A stretch of 64,000 nt of DNA from Lichenostomus cassidix (taxonomy: Eukaryota; Chordata; Aves; Passeriformes; Meliphagidae). Under the pieces are notes generated by a model that had not been told where the DNA came from, made no database searches, and was given only the letters and a program-made list of their open reading frames with translations. Made by a program: the position numbers and the translations under genes. The first letter of the stretch is position 1. Each line of letters opens with the position of its first letter. The stretch covers positions 13,471,094-13,535,093 of the forward strand of contig CM039187.1 of the NCBI GenBank assembly GCA_008360975.2. Reading direction: 5' to 3'. Below, piece by piece: positions 21,018 to 33,700 of the stretch.

Positions 21018-21450
21018 CCCGCACCGCCGCCTCGCCGCCCGCCGCGCCTCCCGCCTCCGGCTGCGCTGCTCCCGGCTCCCGACGGGGCCGCTCCGGCCGC
21101 GCGGCGCCTTATGAACGGGCGGCGGCGGCGGCGGCGAGCGAGGCGGGGGGCGCCGCTGCCAATGGGGAGCGCGGGGTGGGGCCGCCCGTCGCCAGGTCCG
21201 GCCCCGCGCGGCTGCGGGGGGGTATCCGGGAGCATCGCCCCGAGCACCGCGCCCGCCAGCCGCGCGGGGCTCCGGGAGGAGCGGGGCGTCGCGTCCCGGT
21301 ATGCCGGAGCCGCGGCCGGGAGAGCTTCCTGGCCGCGGTGGGGAGTGTGTCCCCGTTCGCTGCGGTCACTCCGGGGGTGCTGAGTGGGAAGCAGTCGGGG
21401 CATGACTGGGCACAGCCCCCCAACTCCCGCGAGGGCAGCTGGGGTGGTGG
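20700..21450 (-). promoter_or_regulatory. CRTAC1: CpG-island promoter and first exon of CRTAC1
   Basis: A dense CpG block with GC boxes and GGCGGCGGCGG runs. On the minus strand ATG at 21017 begins a 15-codon segment ([15 protein letters not shown]) ending in a consensus GTGAGT donor, in frame with the exon that starts GTG TCC AGG ATG at 17252. Human CRTAC1 likewise has a short stretch before its MSRML segment (memory). The transcription start is not fixed. Confidence 0.65.
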
Positions 21451-21570
21451 AGCAAGCAGAGCCAAGGAGCTAACCCGGCTTGGGGGCGGCGGGGGTCTGG
21501 CATAGGAGGAGGAATGGGAATGGAGCTGGGCATCCCCTGGTGCAATACTACGTCCTTGGAAAGGCAAGGG

Positions 21571-21830
21571 AGAACAGTTTTAAACTAAAAGACGGGAGAT
21601 CTAGATTAGATGGTAGAAGGAAATTACTCATTGTGACCATGGTGAGACACAGGAACAGGTTGCTCCGAGAAGTTTTGGGTGCCCCATCCTTGGAAGTGTT
21701 CAAGGCCAGGCTGGATGGGGCCCTGGGTGACCTGATCTAGCAGGTGGCATCCCTGCCCATGGCAGGGGGATTGGAACTAGATGATCTTTAAGGTCCCTTC
21801 CAACCCAAACCGTTCTATTGTTCTATTAAT
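21571..21830 (+). mobile_element. CR1 LINE, 5'-truncated 3' fragment
   Basis: The sequence follows the avian CR1 3' end: ...GGTGAGACACAGGAACAGGT, GTGTTCAAGGCCAGGCTGGA, GAACTAGATGATCTTTAAGG, CCTTCCAACCCAAACC, finishing in short TTCTATTG/TTCTATTA octamers instead of poly(A), as CR1 does. About 260 bp remain; it lies about 0.55 kb upstream of the CRTAC1 start codon and opposite to it in orientation. Several substitutions indicate a moderately old copy. Confidence 0.93.
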
Positions 21831-24800
21831 CTAACAGCCGCACCCCTCGGGGTCAGCACCCTCCCGTGCCGTCACCCTGCAGGTCCCCACCTCTGTCTGC
21901 AGGGACACCAGAGGTGACTGTGCCCTGGCAGCCAGTCTGAGCTGCAAGAAAGACCCCATCTTAGGTTATGCAAGACATTGACTTGCCCAAAATCTTGTAG
22001 CCAGTAGATGCCTGAGGTAGGATCACATTTACACAAGCCTGCCTTTCCCAACATGTTCTTCTCCTGAGGGGCTGGGCACAGAGCTTTCTGTGTGTCTCTA
22101 GAAGCACAAAGTGGCTGTGGCAGGGACTGGGTTAGCACTGACAGGGCACAAGGCTACCAGGTCACCCCAGCACAGAATCTGGGGCTGCAGCCACTGGGAG
22201 AGACAGCAGGAGAGACATGCTGGAAGACAGCAGGAACTACAGAAACTCGTGCCATTTGGGCTGCTTCAAGTGGCTAATTGCCTCCTCTGCTAAAGCCCTT
22301 ATTTCTCATTGAACATGTCTGGCTACAGCTTCTGCCTGTTGCTCTTGGTTCTTCTCTCCCTGCTGGCTTTGAGAGCTCTCCAGTTACAGTGATTGTTTCC
22401 CGCAAAGGTGCTTCCATATGGCCATCAAATACCCCTTTATTTGATTTCTGATGACTCCCTCGTTCAGGGTGCTTGGCTGAGCACCGGGCTTGCTGCATTG
22501 TTGCCTGCTGCAGGCTCCTTGCAGCCAGCATGTTGGTGTCTAGGCACATGGAACCTGCTATGGGGCACTTCCATGGGGCAGGAAAGACGTCTGCTCTCTG
22601 CATTTGCCATGGTAAGCCATGACGTCAGGCAAACCCAGACTGGGATGTCAGTGTGACCATCACACATGTGCAAGGCTGTGCTCATGTGGCCCCATACACC
22701 CCAGAGCTGCAGGTGTGCTCTGCCTGCCAGTGTCCACATCCCCAGTGCCTGGCTGCCACCTTACACGCGTGTGTGTGTTCTCAGGCTGAGCACCCCTGCT
22801 GCCGAGTTGTTCGCTCATCCCAGGTTTGGTAACCACCTGGATAATTATTCTCACAAACTGCAAGCTGCCTCCCAATGCCCTCACTGCAACTGGCAGGTAC
22901 AAAACACACACATTCCGGCAGCAAGCCAGCTCAAGCATGCCAAGACTGTGAATGGCACTGGGCACACCAGCTCCCTGGGGCTCTAAACTCAGCGTGCCAG
23001 CACAGCTCTGACTCTGGCTGTGAGCACATGCACACGCAGGCAGGGCTGCCAGCGTGCCAGCAGCTGCACGTGCACCCATACAGCCGTGTGTGTGCATCGG
23101 TGTTTGCAAGCTGGGCACAGCTGGGCACACAGCGCCGTGCGCGCACGCGTGGCTCTGCAGGTGCACACGCCGTGTCCGCAGGGATGTGCTCACCCCATGG
23201 CACTCCATGAGCACACGCGTGCTGTGTGCTAGCAGGACACACGTGCTGAGAGGGCCTTGCACATTGCAGCTCACAGCCGCTGCCACCAGCACCCAGCGGG
23301 GTGATTTTCTGCTCATGGGACTGCAAGGTGTTCACCAATACCTGCTGTCAGAGCTCCTCAGTGCCCTTCCCATGGGTGCTGCCACCTTGCTGGGCTAGGA
23401 TATTTCTCTGGGGGAGAAGAGCAGCCAGCAGGCACCTTGGCACAACAGCCATGGCCTTAAGAGACAGCCTTGCCTCAGTCCCTGGGCCCCGTGCTAGCCC
23501 AGATGTCTCCATCCCACCTCTCTGGTCATATCCATGTTGGGGACATAGAGGCGCAAACATCTGGGGGTGGGACACAGGACTCTGCAAGGAGCTGCAGAGG
23601 GGAGCACAGAGCGTCAGTGAAACGAGCTGGGATGCATGAGGACATCTGCAGGGACATTTGCAGAGCAGTGGGTAGGGCGCAGGCGTTGGGGCACAGGGAG
23701 CCTGGCAGTGTGGTGCACAGCGGGGGGGTGGGATGTGCAGGGAATGGTGGCGCGGTGATGGGGACAATGCACAGGAAATTAGAGCGAGCGGCAGCCAGAC
23801 ACGCTGAGGGGGGAAGGGAGATGCTGCGCTCCGCTGAGGGCTGCACGAAGGCAGAGGGAGGCTCTTCTGCTGAGCTGTGGCCAGAATGAGCACCAGCCAC
23901 CTCTTTGAACATCTGGGACCACCCTTTCCCATCCCCAGGGCTAAGATGTCCCAGTTTACCCTGGCCCTTGCTCCTAGGGCCCCATCCATGCCGACCCAGC
24001 TCCCAGGGAATGGGGACTCTCTTCAAGCTAGCAGCCCTGACACTCGGTGACCCTCTGCCTGGTGGCTCATCTGCCACCCCGGGCTCTCGCTGGGGAGAAG
24101 GCGGCAGGACTCTGGGGAGCAGTCTGCCCCTTGCTTGCACTGCAATGGGCAGAGGCATGGCACAGACTGTTAACTGGTACTGCCAAGCAGAGTAAGCCTG
24201 TGTGGTGACAGTGCCAGACGATCCCCATGGCTCTTGCAGGGACAGTACTGGTCTGGGAGCAGGACAGGAATCCACCCAGGATCAGCTGGATTCACAGAGC
24301 ACCCATCCAGCAAATGTCCCCTCTGACAAATTCCAGATGGTGCAACACAAACAGGGTGCAGATAAGCACAGGAGTGTTGACTCAAGGCACTAACCTCCAA
24401 GATACTTCACTGGAGCCCTCATTCCTCTTTCTAGAGCATTATGAGGGCCAGACACCTGCACACAGCCTGGCAGGTGCATAGCACATGCACACACACACTG
24501 CTAGCACGCTCACATGCACCTACATGCACACACCAACAGTGTGTGTGCAGCCACCCCATCTGCTTGTGTGAGCACTCAGTGTGCCACCCAAATGTGCATT
24601 CAGCCCATGCATGCACACACAAACACCTGCACCCACATGTGCATGCAGCAATGTGCATGCACCCCATCATACACCCTTGCTGCTTTTGTACACAAGGAGA
24701 GGGCACATGCTGTCACCACAACACGCTGCAGGATCCCTCAGCTGCCAAGCCAGCCCTGGCTCTTGCCTGGCACTGCTTTTTTCTCTGGAGGGGCTGTGCT

Positions 24801-27800
24801 GGGACATCCCTGCTCCGAGGGTCTAATTTCCACCGTAAATGTATTCATGGATAATTTATCCCCAGTTGTTCCTGTGCTAATGTTGTCTTTTAGCTGAAAT
24901 AGCTCTCCTCCTCCCTGGCGTTCGCCCTGCTGATGTATTTATAGTGAGCGCTCCGTTTCCCCACAGCCTGCGCTGTGCTGGGCATGAGTCGCTGTCCTCC
25001 CTTCACGGGTCTCCTGGGTTCTGCTTCCCTTGGCAGCCCTGTGAAACCTCTGATCCTCTTCCAGGCTGATTCCAGCACGGGCAGGTCCCCATGGGCCCAT
25101 GCAGGGAAGAAAGCCAGTGCCCAGTCCTGCCAGAAATGCCTCCCTGGTTCCTCCTAGGATTGGTTTTGCCTCTCCCATGTCTGGCATGCCCGTTGTGCCG
25201 TGGGTCACAGTGATGGACTCCCATGTTCAGATGGCTGCTTGCTTGTTCCCTCTTCTCCCTGCTGTCCCTTCCCTGTCATTGTCCTGCAGTGTTTAATCTC
25301 TGGTCTTGCCCACAGACCTCCCCTTCCTCTGGTCCTGCACCCCAGGCCATCACACCACTCCAGTGTCCCCTGGACACCTCTCAGCGTGGGGGGCTCTTTG
25401 TGCCGCGGCTGGCAATGACCTGGCGACTGTCTGCCATCCCAGCGGCTCCCGGTGAGCTTTTGCCTCCCAGCACCCTTCCCCAGTCCTCTCCTCCTGCCAG
25501 CAGGAGTCAGGAGTCCCTCTCAGGTGCTCGCTGGGCATGGGAAACCCTGCGAAGGCATTGCCATCACAGAGGTCAGGTTAACCCCCAAGTTTGTTTAATC
25601 TAGTCTTCCAGCCATCTTATTCACATCTTATTCACAGGTTTCCTGCACCCTTGGCAGCAGCAGGGTGTGGATGCTGGACCCCAGACACTGCTCACCCGGG
25701 GGAGGGGGGGGGCTCAGGGATGCCCAACTCCTGCCCTGGGACCCCCAACCCTGCAGCTCTCTCACAACTTGGCCCCTGTATTTGCACAGCCTCCCTGGAC
25801 CCCGCACGGTCCCCAGCCTCTCCTGTCACCGTGCACAGTGCCCCCGGGTCCTTGCTTGGACTCTTCCTGTCGCCGGGACATCATTAGAAATGTTAATTAT
25901 TTATTATCACTAAAAGCCCTTTTTGCTGCATTGCTGTTCTCTGCCTATCTCTCTGCCCCGTGCTGCCTGTAACCGGATCCGCCTGTGCTTGCCTCCTGCC
26001 TCGCAGTCCCCGTCCCTGCTTCCCTCCTACCTGCTGGGACGCAGGGTGGGGGAGTGAGAGCATTCCACCATCCTCCTGCAGGACGTGGCCCGATGGGACG
26101 AGCTGGACTTGTCCCTCTGGGCTCCCAGAGCCATGTCTGGTATGGAGATGCACCGGTACCAGCGCTCAGTGCGGGGACTGCCCTGTCCCATGCCAGGACA
26201 GGGGACAGGAGGACAGAGAAAGGACCTGGCTGGTGCTGAAATGGAGCCAGGGACCATCAGCTCTTCTCAGCCAGGGACAATGGTGTTCCTCTCCAGAAGC
26301 ACTGGGATGGGGCTCTCTAGCCAAGGGGTCTCAGCAGGGTGTGGGCATCAGACTGTGCTGTAGCCCTCCAGGCAGCATCCCTGTGTGGGAAAGAGCAAAC
26401 GGACTGCAGGGGAACCTGGGGTACTGCTGGCAGCCAGCTGGGGCTGGCAGGACACATGGGGCTGGCAGGACACACACGGGGCAGCTGGCTGCTTCAGAGA
26501 AGCCATGCAGCTGCAAGGAGGCAGGGGAATGCCTAGCCTGCCCAGCTCAGCATCCTCTGCCAGGGCTCTTGAAAGATTTATCAGCTCCAAGTGGATCCCA
26601 TTGATGAATCAATTAAAGTTTATCAAAAGCAGTGGAGTTCCTTCCCATGGGGCAGGGCTGGCACTGGATGCAGCAGCACTGCCACAGCCAGCGCTGGGTG
26701 AGATTGGGAGCTGCTTCAGGTTGCAACATCCTTGAATGCTGTCCGCTGGGCAGAAATCACATCCTGGCAGTATCTGTGCCTACTAGAGCCAGCCATGGCA
26801 CCCTGGTGCCTTCTAGGGACTGTGGCAGAACGGGCCGTGATGGAGTGGGCTGTGACAGTGCTGATGGGAGCCAGCTCGAGTCGGTATAAAACCTGGATCC
26901 CTCACAAGAGGTCTCTCCTTCGTGCTCTCCCCATCTCCAAAAGGAGCCAGGCTATCCAGGTTAGCAAGCTCCCCATCCCCGGCTGTTACCCCCTGCGGCT
27001 GCACAGTCCTGCTGAGCGCTGGAAAGCAAGGCAACAGCGGGAAGGAGACAACAGCGATAGCTCAGGGAGAGAGGCTGGGGGATGGCTCCCACGGGAGTGC
27101 GGGGAGGAGCACCCAGGCCACTCCTGGAGCGGTATTGATTCCTGCAGCACCAGCACTGCCTCTGTGCCTATTCATTGTCGATGTGCAGGAGAACAAGGAG
27201 CAAGAGAACCTGGCTCCCCCCTCCAGAGCCAGCCCACACTCCTCGGGGCCGTACCGCTTCCCTGCCCGCCAGCCGCCGGCAGCACCAGTGTCTGCCCGCA
27301 CCACCGCCTGCTTCCCTGCATTATACAGCACTGTCACGAGCCGCCGAGTCCCCAGGTGTTTGGTGCAATAATGCAAAGCAGATCTAATCCACCCCAGCCT
27401 CAAGCTCTCTGCAGTCCTCTCCCCACAGGCTGAACGTGTTCCCTGGCCAGGCATAGGAGAGAGACCCAGGGCTGTGGGTGCTCTGGATGCTCCTGGCACA
27501 ACGGAGCTGACAGGCGATTCCCCTGTTGTTCCTGCACACCCCTTGCAGTTCCCCAGAGCTTTTCTCTGCCAAAAGCACTCTGTAAGCATTTGCTCCGCAG
27601 CAATAAATCATAAGGATGCTCACACAAGCACGGGCTGGCCCTGTGCTCCCTGGGACCAGGGTGCAGCAAGGTGCTTGAGGCAATGCTCAGCCCCAGAATG
27701 TGGTTCATTCATTTCCTGGCTGCCCACAGCTTGCTGGGGTTCCACACAGCAGTTCTCTGGACTCCCTGGGTTGTCTGGGTCCTTTAGGACCAGAGCAGGG

Positions 27801-30150
27801 CAACGAGGGACCCCTCTGCACCCATGTGCAGTCCCAGAGGGTCCCCAGGAGGGGCTGGGGTCTGACATGGGTGCAACAGCCGCAGTTGTGGACAAGGTGG
27901 CTCCGTGTCCCTGGACCATGCCTGGTTGTCCATGTTCCCCCTGCTCAAACCCTGGCAAGATGCCAGGGAGGAGCAGCCAAAACCCCTCTTCCCTCTGACA
28001 CCCCAATATGTATGTTGAGCCAGCAAATCCTCAGCTTCCTGAGAACCCGAGGGTTTGACAGACTCTCTGGCAGCTGGGAAGAGGCTCCAGGGTTCACAGA
28101 GAAAAGGTTGGTCAGGGAGAGCTGAGGTCACCCCATGCTGTCCTCCCTTCCCATCCCAAAGACCGGAGTTCAGGCCAGAGCAGGATGTTGCACAGGCAGG
28201 AGCTGGATGCACAGCTCACTTGAGATCAGTCCCAGATCTGGGGCTGCCGACAGATCCTTTCTCTCCCGCACTGCTCCTTTCAGCCTGTGCCTCCCCATGG
28301 CCCCAGCTGATGCAGCTGCAGATGAACAGACAAGGAGAGCCAGGCAGCAACTCTCGGCTTGCTCTGCTGTCCCCTGGGAGGCACAGACATGGCAGCTTTA
28401 GAACAAGACTCTTCAGAAGCAAGAACAACCCCAGCTATCAGCCGAGAGCAGCTGGTTGGCTCCTGGCATTTGCTCCTGCTGGGTGCATTCCATGGGCAGT
28501 GGGGTTTTGGACCAAGGTGCTGGGACCACTGATGCAGAGCCATGGGATACTGCAGCTCCCACCAGTACTGAGCTGAGTGCCTGGGGCATAGCTGGGGGAA
28601 GACCACGCAGCAACAGTTGACCCCCTGTCCCAAAACTGGGAACAGTGGGAGCTCAATGCCACCCTGCTCAGTGCAGAACATCAGTCAGCCCTTAGGGTGT
28701 AGGATCTCCATGCCTGGGAAGACTCCCAGCACACCTCAGATCACTCTAGACCAGGAGAAGCTGAGCCATGGTCAAGCCAAACCCTACAGTACCATTCTGG
28801 GGTAGCTAACCTCAGGGATTGGCTCAGGTGGGATGCCCTGACCCATCCATCCTTTCCTTGGGAGCGTGGGGGTGCAAGAGGTCCCTGTCCCCATGGGTGG
28901 CACTCTGGAGGGTACCACTGTGTCCTTTGAGGAAAGCAGGAGCACAGACACAGTGGCTGAGACTGGAGAGGACATGAGATTATGTTTCTGGTGGACAAAA
29001 AGAAGGGGCAGCCCACACTTCTGCAGCCCACACCTTGCAGTGCTTGGACTGTGTTACTGCTGCCATGGAAACTGCTGTGGAGCATCATTCTGTTGCACGG
29101 GCCAGGGTGACCAGGCCATGGCCACAGCAGTCCCCAGCCTTCTTCAGGCTTTGTCCACACACACCTGGATTGACAGACTGGGAGAGGCTGGATGCTGCCT
29201 GCCAGTCACCATCCTTGGGTCACCCTGGGACTGCAATATGATGGGGGCATCCCTGTGTGGGGCACCCAGGGAACAGAAGGGATAAAGAAACTAGGGAAGT
29301 GCTGGCGGGGGATGTCTGGTGCCATTCTCAGACAAACCCAGCTCCCACGCGGCCAGGGGCTCCACGCTGCTTGGCCTCCCACAAACATAAATCATTTTCT
29401 AATTTATAACATGAATAATTGATTTTGCCTCCATAGCTGGCGATAAATCTCCTGAGCGCACATGCATAAGAAAATAATAATAATGAAAGCGATCAGGATC
29501 TGCTGCCATCGATTACCTGTGAGAGGGAACATGGTCCCCTGTGTGCCACACGACGCTGGGATAGGGGCCGCTCCCCAGGGGATGCTGGGTGGCCCTTCAT
29601 GGTGTGAGCTTTCCTTGTCCTGCACAGGGGCACCTGTCTGAGGTGGGACGACTGCACCTATCCTAGTTTGAGCCCCCGGGGCTGTACTGGGACCCACACT
29701 GGGCAGTCAGGAAGGTACGAGTACTTCAGGGTATCCCAGACCTCAGGCAGCAGTGGTCCCAGCTTTGTAAGTGCATCTAAGGAAGGGATAAGAGGATTGG
29801 TACAGCCCCATTCACAGATGTCCCATCCGATGCCTCAGTGGCACCTTGCCAGGGTGGCCCGTGACCGGTCCCCTGTCCCTCGGCAGCTTCACAGTCTCGG
29901 GGGAGCTGCAGAAGCTGCTCTGGCTGCCGGCTGCCCCGGTCCCTGCACGGACAGGCAGCGTGCAGGCCACGGGACATTCCTGTTCCCCGGGTCGCCTCTT
30001 CTCCGGTACCCACACCATGAGGCTGGCTAAGAAACAGCTCGTTGGAAACTGAATCGGAGAGCTTCGGCTCAGTGGGAAGCAGGTCCTGGGGCGGGTAGTG
30101 GGCAGAGACCCTCTGCCCATGAGCCAAACTATCCAGGGCGGCTGTACCAG
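21831..30150. other. Intergenic region between divergent CRTAC1 and R3HCC1L promoters
   Basis: No exon-like segment or RNA gene is seen in these 8.3 kb. It holds degenerate CA/TG-rich stretches (about 23010-23240 and 24470-24670) and several AT-rich islands in otherwise GC-rich DNA (about 24820-24950, 25875-25915, 26570-26640, 29385-29530). The islands contain homeodomain-type ATTA/TAAT cores and are candidate regulatory elements. Open frames here lack splice context or recognisable domains. Confidence 0.5.
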
Positions 30151-30720
30151 CTTGCCCAAAACCTTCGCAGCCCGGTGTCCCCCCGTCTGCCCGCCCCTCA
30201 CAGCGAGCACCTCCGCTCCCGCCCGGCGTGCGGCATCAAACGGTAACGGGAGACCCACGGCAGCCTCACGCGGGGCCACCCGCCGGCAGGAGCGGCGGTC
30301 GCTCTCCCTCTCTCCACCACCGTCCCGGCCACGGAGCCCCTTCCTGCGGCTGCCGGGCGGCGCCGGGGAAGGACGGGTCGCCGTGGCACCGGGGCCGCCG
30401 GCGGGGCCGCGCGGAGCACGCCGCTCGGCGGCGGTGAGCCCACGGTCCGGGGGAGGAGCGGCGGCCGGGTCGCGGGGCGGGGCGGGGCGGCTGCCGGGGC
30501 CGCACTACAGGTCCCGGCGCTCCCCACGGCGGGGCGGGCTCGGCGCGGCGGAAGCGGCGGCGCGGCGCGGAGCGACGGGGGACCCGGCGCGGCCACTGGT
30601 AACGGCGGCGGCCTGGCGGGCGGCACGGCCCGGCTCGGCACGGGGCGCTCGGTACCGGGGCACAGCACAGCAGCCCGGGGTGCGCACCCTGCCCCGTCCC
30701 GGCGCTGCCCCGCTCTCCCC
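30150..30720 (+). promoter_or_regulatory. R3HCC1L: CpG-island promoter and noncoding first exon of R3HCC1L
   Basis: A compact CpG island in the position expected for the R3HCC1L promoter; the first coding exon lies 5 kb downstream with its own acceptor, so the first exon must be noncoding. Two possible donors are GCG|GTGAGC at 30434 and CTG|GTAACG at 30599; I cannot choose between them. Confidence 0.6.
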
Positions 30721-33700
30721 CACCCTGGTGTCCCAGCCGTGATCCTTACCCTCTGTCCCAGCCCTGTCCCCTGTCTCTTCTCCCAGGCCTGCCCTCACGC
30801 CCTGTCCCACCCCTTCAGCCCCAGGACTTGAAGTGCCACCTCCCCCAGTCCCCAGGCAACCCCCGGGGTAGCCGGGTAACGTGGCACATTGCAGACCCCA
30901 CAACTCTCCGCACTGCACAGAGCCACGGGGCGATGTGTCAGCCCTTGGGTGCAGGGGAGTTGCACGGATCCCGGGGTGCTCGGTGCCCAGTCTCTCATGC
31001 CTCGTAAAACACGTGTCTGGTGCTCTCAGGTGCTGGACACTGTTTTTCATGGTTGCCTGCAGCCCCTGTGCCCCGTCTATCCTTCACACCACCTGCGAGG
31101 TTCTGTGTGCTGCCTGCTGTGGGGCTGTCACAGCCCTAGAGTGTCCCGTGGCATGATGCTGGTGACTAGATTCTGCCTCTTGCACATTTCGGGGTGGTCA
31201 CCCCAGTCACTTGCTTTCTGGTCTAAGTGCACTATGGAGCTCTGGGCCTTGCTTTTCACGCTGCTCTGCCCCCTGAGTAGCCGCTTTGGGTTATTTTACC
31301 TTCATTTTCCCAGGCTGGGTCTTGCTTTGTTTCCTGCTTACATTTCTTGGATCCTTTGAATGGTGTTTCTACGCTGGATGATGTTTGCAGCAGCTTACTT
31401 CTCAGTATCATCTGCAAATTTAATGACAATTCACTATTCAAGTAAAAGTTTGAGAGATGGTGTAAAACGAGATCCTGAAGTTCAGCTAAGTTGGCTCTTG
31501 CTTGCCTTATCAAAAAGCTTTGCCCAGCAATTCTTCTGAAATAACTGCCCTGGGTGAGCCAGTGTCCATCATCCATTGTGTTGGGTATGCAGGCCCCTTC
31601 AACTTCCAGTTTTGTTCTGTGTTAGGGATGGTATCAGGGTTTATCCTGTTCCCAGCTCTGGTTTTGTTGTTCTTTCTTGAAGAGAGAATCAGTGCCCTGT
31701 TTGCTCTGCCCAACACCGGGGCCCTGGTTTCTTCTCTGCACTGTGTGTTAGCGGGTTAATAGGTTCATCCACACTGACCAGGCCAGCCAGGTGACTGTGT
31801 CTCTGTGGAGATGCTGTTTTTGTTTTCCCTGCAGCTGTTTTTGCAAGGGTTCTGCCTAATTTGCATTTTTCTGTTTAAAAACAGTGATTTTTCCCTTTTG
31901 AGTCATCTTTATTTTTGAGCCATCATTAATTTTCCCTCCCTTCTTGTTTATTAATAGACCTTTTCACTTTTGTGCTGATTCTGCCTGGGTATATTTGTAA
32001 AGTCCTTTGTATTCCCCTTAGCATTCTGGCTGTTAACTCCTTCTGCTTGTTGGTTGTGCCTTCCCCTCCCCCCAGCTGTGAGGGGACACTATTGACTTAC
32101 AAATCATCTTCCTGTCTGGAATGTTCCCCTTCTCTTGTTCCAGGTATCTCCTAAGAGCATCTATTCCAGGTGTCTCCTAAGAGTATTGCAAGTGAAAGGC
32201 ACGATTGAAATCTCTCTCAGTGCCTTTGATGCTTTTGCCACCTCCTCGCATAGCCAGTGTTTGCTGTGGCTGCTCGGGAGTGTCTTTCTCCTGGCAGTAG
32301 GGGACAGAGACGTCTTAAAGCCCGTGGGGCTGCAGGCAGGACTTGGATGGGATGCAGCTCTTCACTTCTTGAATGCTTTGCTTTGCCTTGTACCAGTGGC
32401 TCTGTGTTCTTGCCTTTGCTCTGTCTGTCTCCACCAGGTATCCAGGTCCTTCCCTGACCCCACCATCTGCTTTTGAGCCAGGTGGCCTGGGCTGGAGCTG
32501 TGCTGAGAGCAGGAGAAGTGCAGGGTAGCCAAAACCTCTGACAATTCTTGCCTGGGCAGCCAGGGGCTGGTGTTGTGCAGTTGGTAAGTGTGCCACGGCA
32601 CGTGCCTGGCATGGGATGAGTCCTGCGAGTGGCAGGTTCCCCAGCGGAGCTGTTTAGAATCTCCTTGTACCTGCCTTTTTATTAATCTTGTTATTATAGT
32701 TATTTTTTTCCCCTTCAAAGAGCCCAATCTGCTGCAGGCTGTAAAGAGTGACATTGTGGTGTGTGAGCTGCGTGCCAAGGCTGCGTGAGGTCCCCCAAGG
32801 CTCCTGGTCCCCCAGTATTGCCATCCCTGTTCACTGTCAGGGCTTTAAGGTTATCTGCTCTATCGATGGGAATATGGATTGAGTGGAATTAGAAACCTCG
32901 AAGGCTAAAAATACAGCTCCCTGCCAGGAAATGCGGCAGCCTGCTGAGAGGGTGCTGCATGGCACTGAGACTTCTCCAGGAACTGGCATGTTCCACGTGA
33001 GTGCCACAGACCAGCATCCGTGCCTGTTCCCAGGTTCCCTGAGCAGGACTGTGGCTGGCTTGCTTTTGTTTGTGGGGTCCTTCCCTGGACAGGACAGGGA
33101 GAGAAATCAGGGAGAAAACACTGCCCATGTGTGCTGCAGATGTTCGCTAGAGGAGAAACACAGGCTGGCACATGACCGGGCAGCTCACTGAGAGCTCACA
33201 AACAACATACCATGAGCAGCATGTTCCTGGGAACAGCGTGAGAGGAGCCTGTGCCTTCAGGGAGCTCTGGCTGCCTTCTGGCTGGTGATCCTGGCCCTGC
33301 CAGGCTGTGTTGTGCTGGCCTCATGGGCTTTACATGCCAGACAGCTGGGCAGCGCTCCATCACTACTTTTACCATGGTACCGTGGCCTTTCCATGCCTGG
33401 TGCCACAGTGCTGAGTTGTTTTGCTAAGCAGCTTTATAAAACAGGACAGTATCTGGGGCAGTATAGGCCTTTTTGGGGATGCACTGCCCATCTCTGCCTG
33501 ACTCTGTGGGGCAAGCGTGGTCCCAGACTCTGGAAGTGGCAGGGTTGCCCTGCCTAGCGTAGTGTGAATGAGACCCAAAGCCAGGGCCATTGCTCTGCCT
33601 CCTGGAGCATGAAATCAGTTGGTGCCGACCCGTGGCTGTGGCATCGATGGAGTGTGTAATAGGCTGGGGGCAGGAGCTGTGCTGCCCTGTTGGGGAAAAA

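Noticed and set aside
23010..24680. CA/TG microsatellite
   Set aside because: The stretches are CA-rich but interrupted throughout; no clean dinucleotide run is long enough to call.
31150..32500. Possible reverse-oriented LINE or retrogene
   Set aside because: The texture suggests old transposon DNA (for example CAGTATCATCTGCAAATTT), but I could not match a family or find a damaged coding frame, so it is not annotated as an element.
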